Positions 63,475-64,000 of a stretch of 64,000 nucleotides of DNA are shown here, in pieces. The notes below the pieces were generated by a model, which searched no databases, had not been told where the DNA came from, and worked only from the letters and a program-made list of their open reading frames with translations. A program made the translations under genes and the position numbers. Source of the DNA: Jiangella aurantiaca. Its GTDB lineage: Bacteria; Actinomycetota; Actinomycetes; Jiangellales; Jiangellaceae. The stretch lies in NCBI RefSeq assembly GCF_004349105.1, contig NZ_SMLB01000016.1, positions 1-64,000 on the forward strand, read 5' to 3'. Numbering within the stretch: the stretch's first letter is position 1; every line of letters begins with the position of its first letter.

Positions 63475-64000
63475 TCAGCCCTGCTCTCCCGGGAGGGCGG
63501 CCGTGGCGGCGCGGGCGAGATCGTCGACCTGCTCCTCAAGCCAGGCGGCCATGGCGTCGCGGCGCTCCGGCGTCGTGGCGTCCGCGGAGTCGCCTACCAA
63601 GAGGCTCACCCGGAACTTCCGTTCGTCGGTCCCGGCGATCACCCACACCTCCGCACTGTAGCCGCCTCGCGCGTACGGGCCGTCGAGCGTGGTCGTGGCC
63701 CACTGGACGTGCACGGTCTCGCCGCCCGGCGCGGTCGTCGTGGTGCAGGGCTGCGTGATGCGGCCCTTCTCCTCCATGGGGTCGCAGTGCTGAGCCACGC
63801 TCAGCTCGGCGCCGATCTCCATGATCATCGCCGCGCCCGCCTCGACACCGTCGGGCAGGCCGGCGGTGACGTCCGGGCCCGGGTCGGCCGCGTCCATGCC
63901 GCTGGGTGTCCAGCCGGGGCCGAGGTTCTCGGCCAGCGCCCGCGCCTCGTCGGTGATCTCGTCACCCGGGTCCTCCGGCGCCGGTGGCGGGGACACGCCC
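63475..64000 (-). CDS. Hypothetical protein (5'-partial at window edge)
   Basis: At least 173 residues are visible, and the frame remains open at the window end, so the N-terminus may be missing. The visible part begins in a Pro/Asp/Glu-rich stretch (SPPPAPEDPGDEITDEARAL), followed by a domain with two Cys (SVAQHCDPMEEKGRITQPC) that could form a disulfide, suggesting an exported or membrane-anchored protein. I do not recognise a family. It follows the same strand as the PDZ protease, 53 bp from its start. Confidence 0.7.
   Translation of the reverse strand, partial: GVSPPPAPEDPGDEITDEARALAENLGPGWTPSGMDAADPGPDVTAGLPDGVEAGAAMIMEIGAELSVAQHCDPMEEKGRITQPCTTTTAPGGETVHVQWATTTLDGPYARGGYSAEVWVIAGTDERKFRVSLLVGDSADATTPERRDAMAAWLEEQVDDLARAATAALPGEQG

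Overview
This window is bacterial chromosome from a high-GC actinomycete. Support comes from a Kgd-type 2-oxoglutarate enzyme, two WhiB proteins, a SigR/RsrA thiol-stress pair, a PdtaS sensor kinase, the tiny ribosomal protein bL37, many leaderless start codons and very GC-rich codon use. A Jiangella-like or related genus is possible, but that is a guess from general gene style and the sequence does not prove it. No rRNA, CRISPR array, prophage or intact transposon is visible. There is one tRNA, the initiator tRNA-Met at about 58.0 kb.

Layout. 1-4.4 kb: the 3' part of kgd, a small DUF6104 protein and an SGNH hydrolase. 4.5-10.9 kb: a minus-strand catabolic operon with a GntR/FCD regulator, a DapA-like aldolase, two sugar-type ABC permeases, a solute-binding lipoprotein and an FAD oxidoreductase; a perfect 20-bp palindrome lies upstream of the regulator. 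11.1-17.9 kb: a quinone oxidoreductase, an anti-sigma/sigma-B-type pair, a lipid kinase, whiB1 and pdtaS. 17.9-22.5 kb: an accessory stretch (flavin oxidase, acetolactate-synthase-like enzyme, GlxA-type regulator). 22.5-36.3 kb: a core block (thioesterase, biotinylated TB7.3-like protein, bL37, rsrA-sigR, SRAP protein, aroA, rsgA, hisN), interrupted by a TetR/EamA pair and a glycerol cluster (glpD, glpF, glpK). As I recall it, the order of whiB1, pdtaS, TB7.3, thioesterase, sigR/sigH, SRAP, aroA and rsgA parallels Rv3218-Rv3228 of Mycobacterium tuberculosis.

36.4-44.4 kb: an AI-2E-type transporter; an unknown 285-aa protein; a striking 904-aa single-chain ECF sigma factor fused to a zinc-finger anti-sigma-like domain, membrane segment(s), an acidic Pro-rich stalk, Ig-like repeats and a ricin-like C-terminus; a second WhiB; and an MMPL transporter with direct repeats in its promoter. 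44.5-54.3 kb: a non-coding stretch, a small membrane protein, an internally deleted MFS gene overlapping a glycosyltransferase, a LysR/putA divergent pair, a tandem SagB-type nitroreductase and a class III aminotransferase. 54.3-57.9 kb: a decayed zone next to the 3' end of the tRNA, holding a decapitated GlxA regulator, a LuxR fragment, an IS1380-type transposase remnant, four small genes, a broken sigma factor and an ATP-dependent DNA ligase remnant. 58.1-64 kb: a GNAT acetyltransferase, a UPF0182 membrane protein, a PPA1309-family protein, a PDZ/Lon-type protease and a partial hypothetical gene.

Several families of palindromic intergenic repeats (4448, 19271, 11051, 21213, 28782, 36427, 44505, 57626, 57462) sit mostly at gene ends, often between convergent genes. 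They are probably REP/MITE-like elements, some reused as bidirectional terminators. The best candidate for unusual biology is the fused sigma/anti-sigma/ectodomain protein at 38816-41530, which would make sensor, inhibitor and sigma factor one polypeptide.
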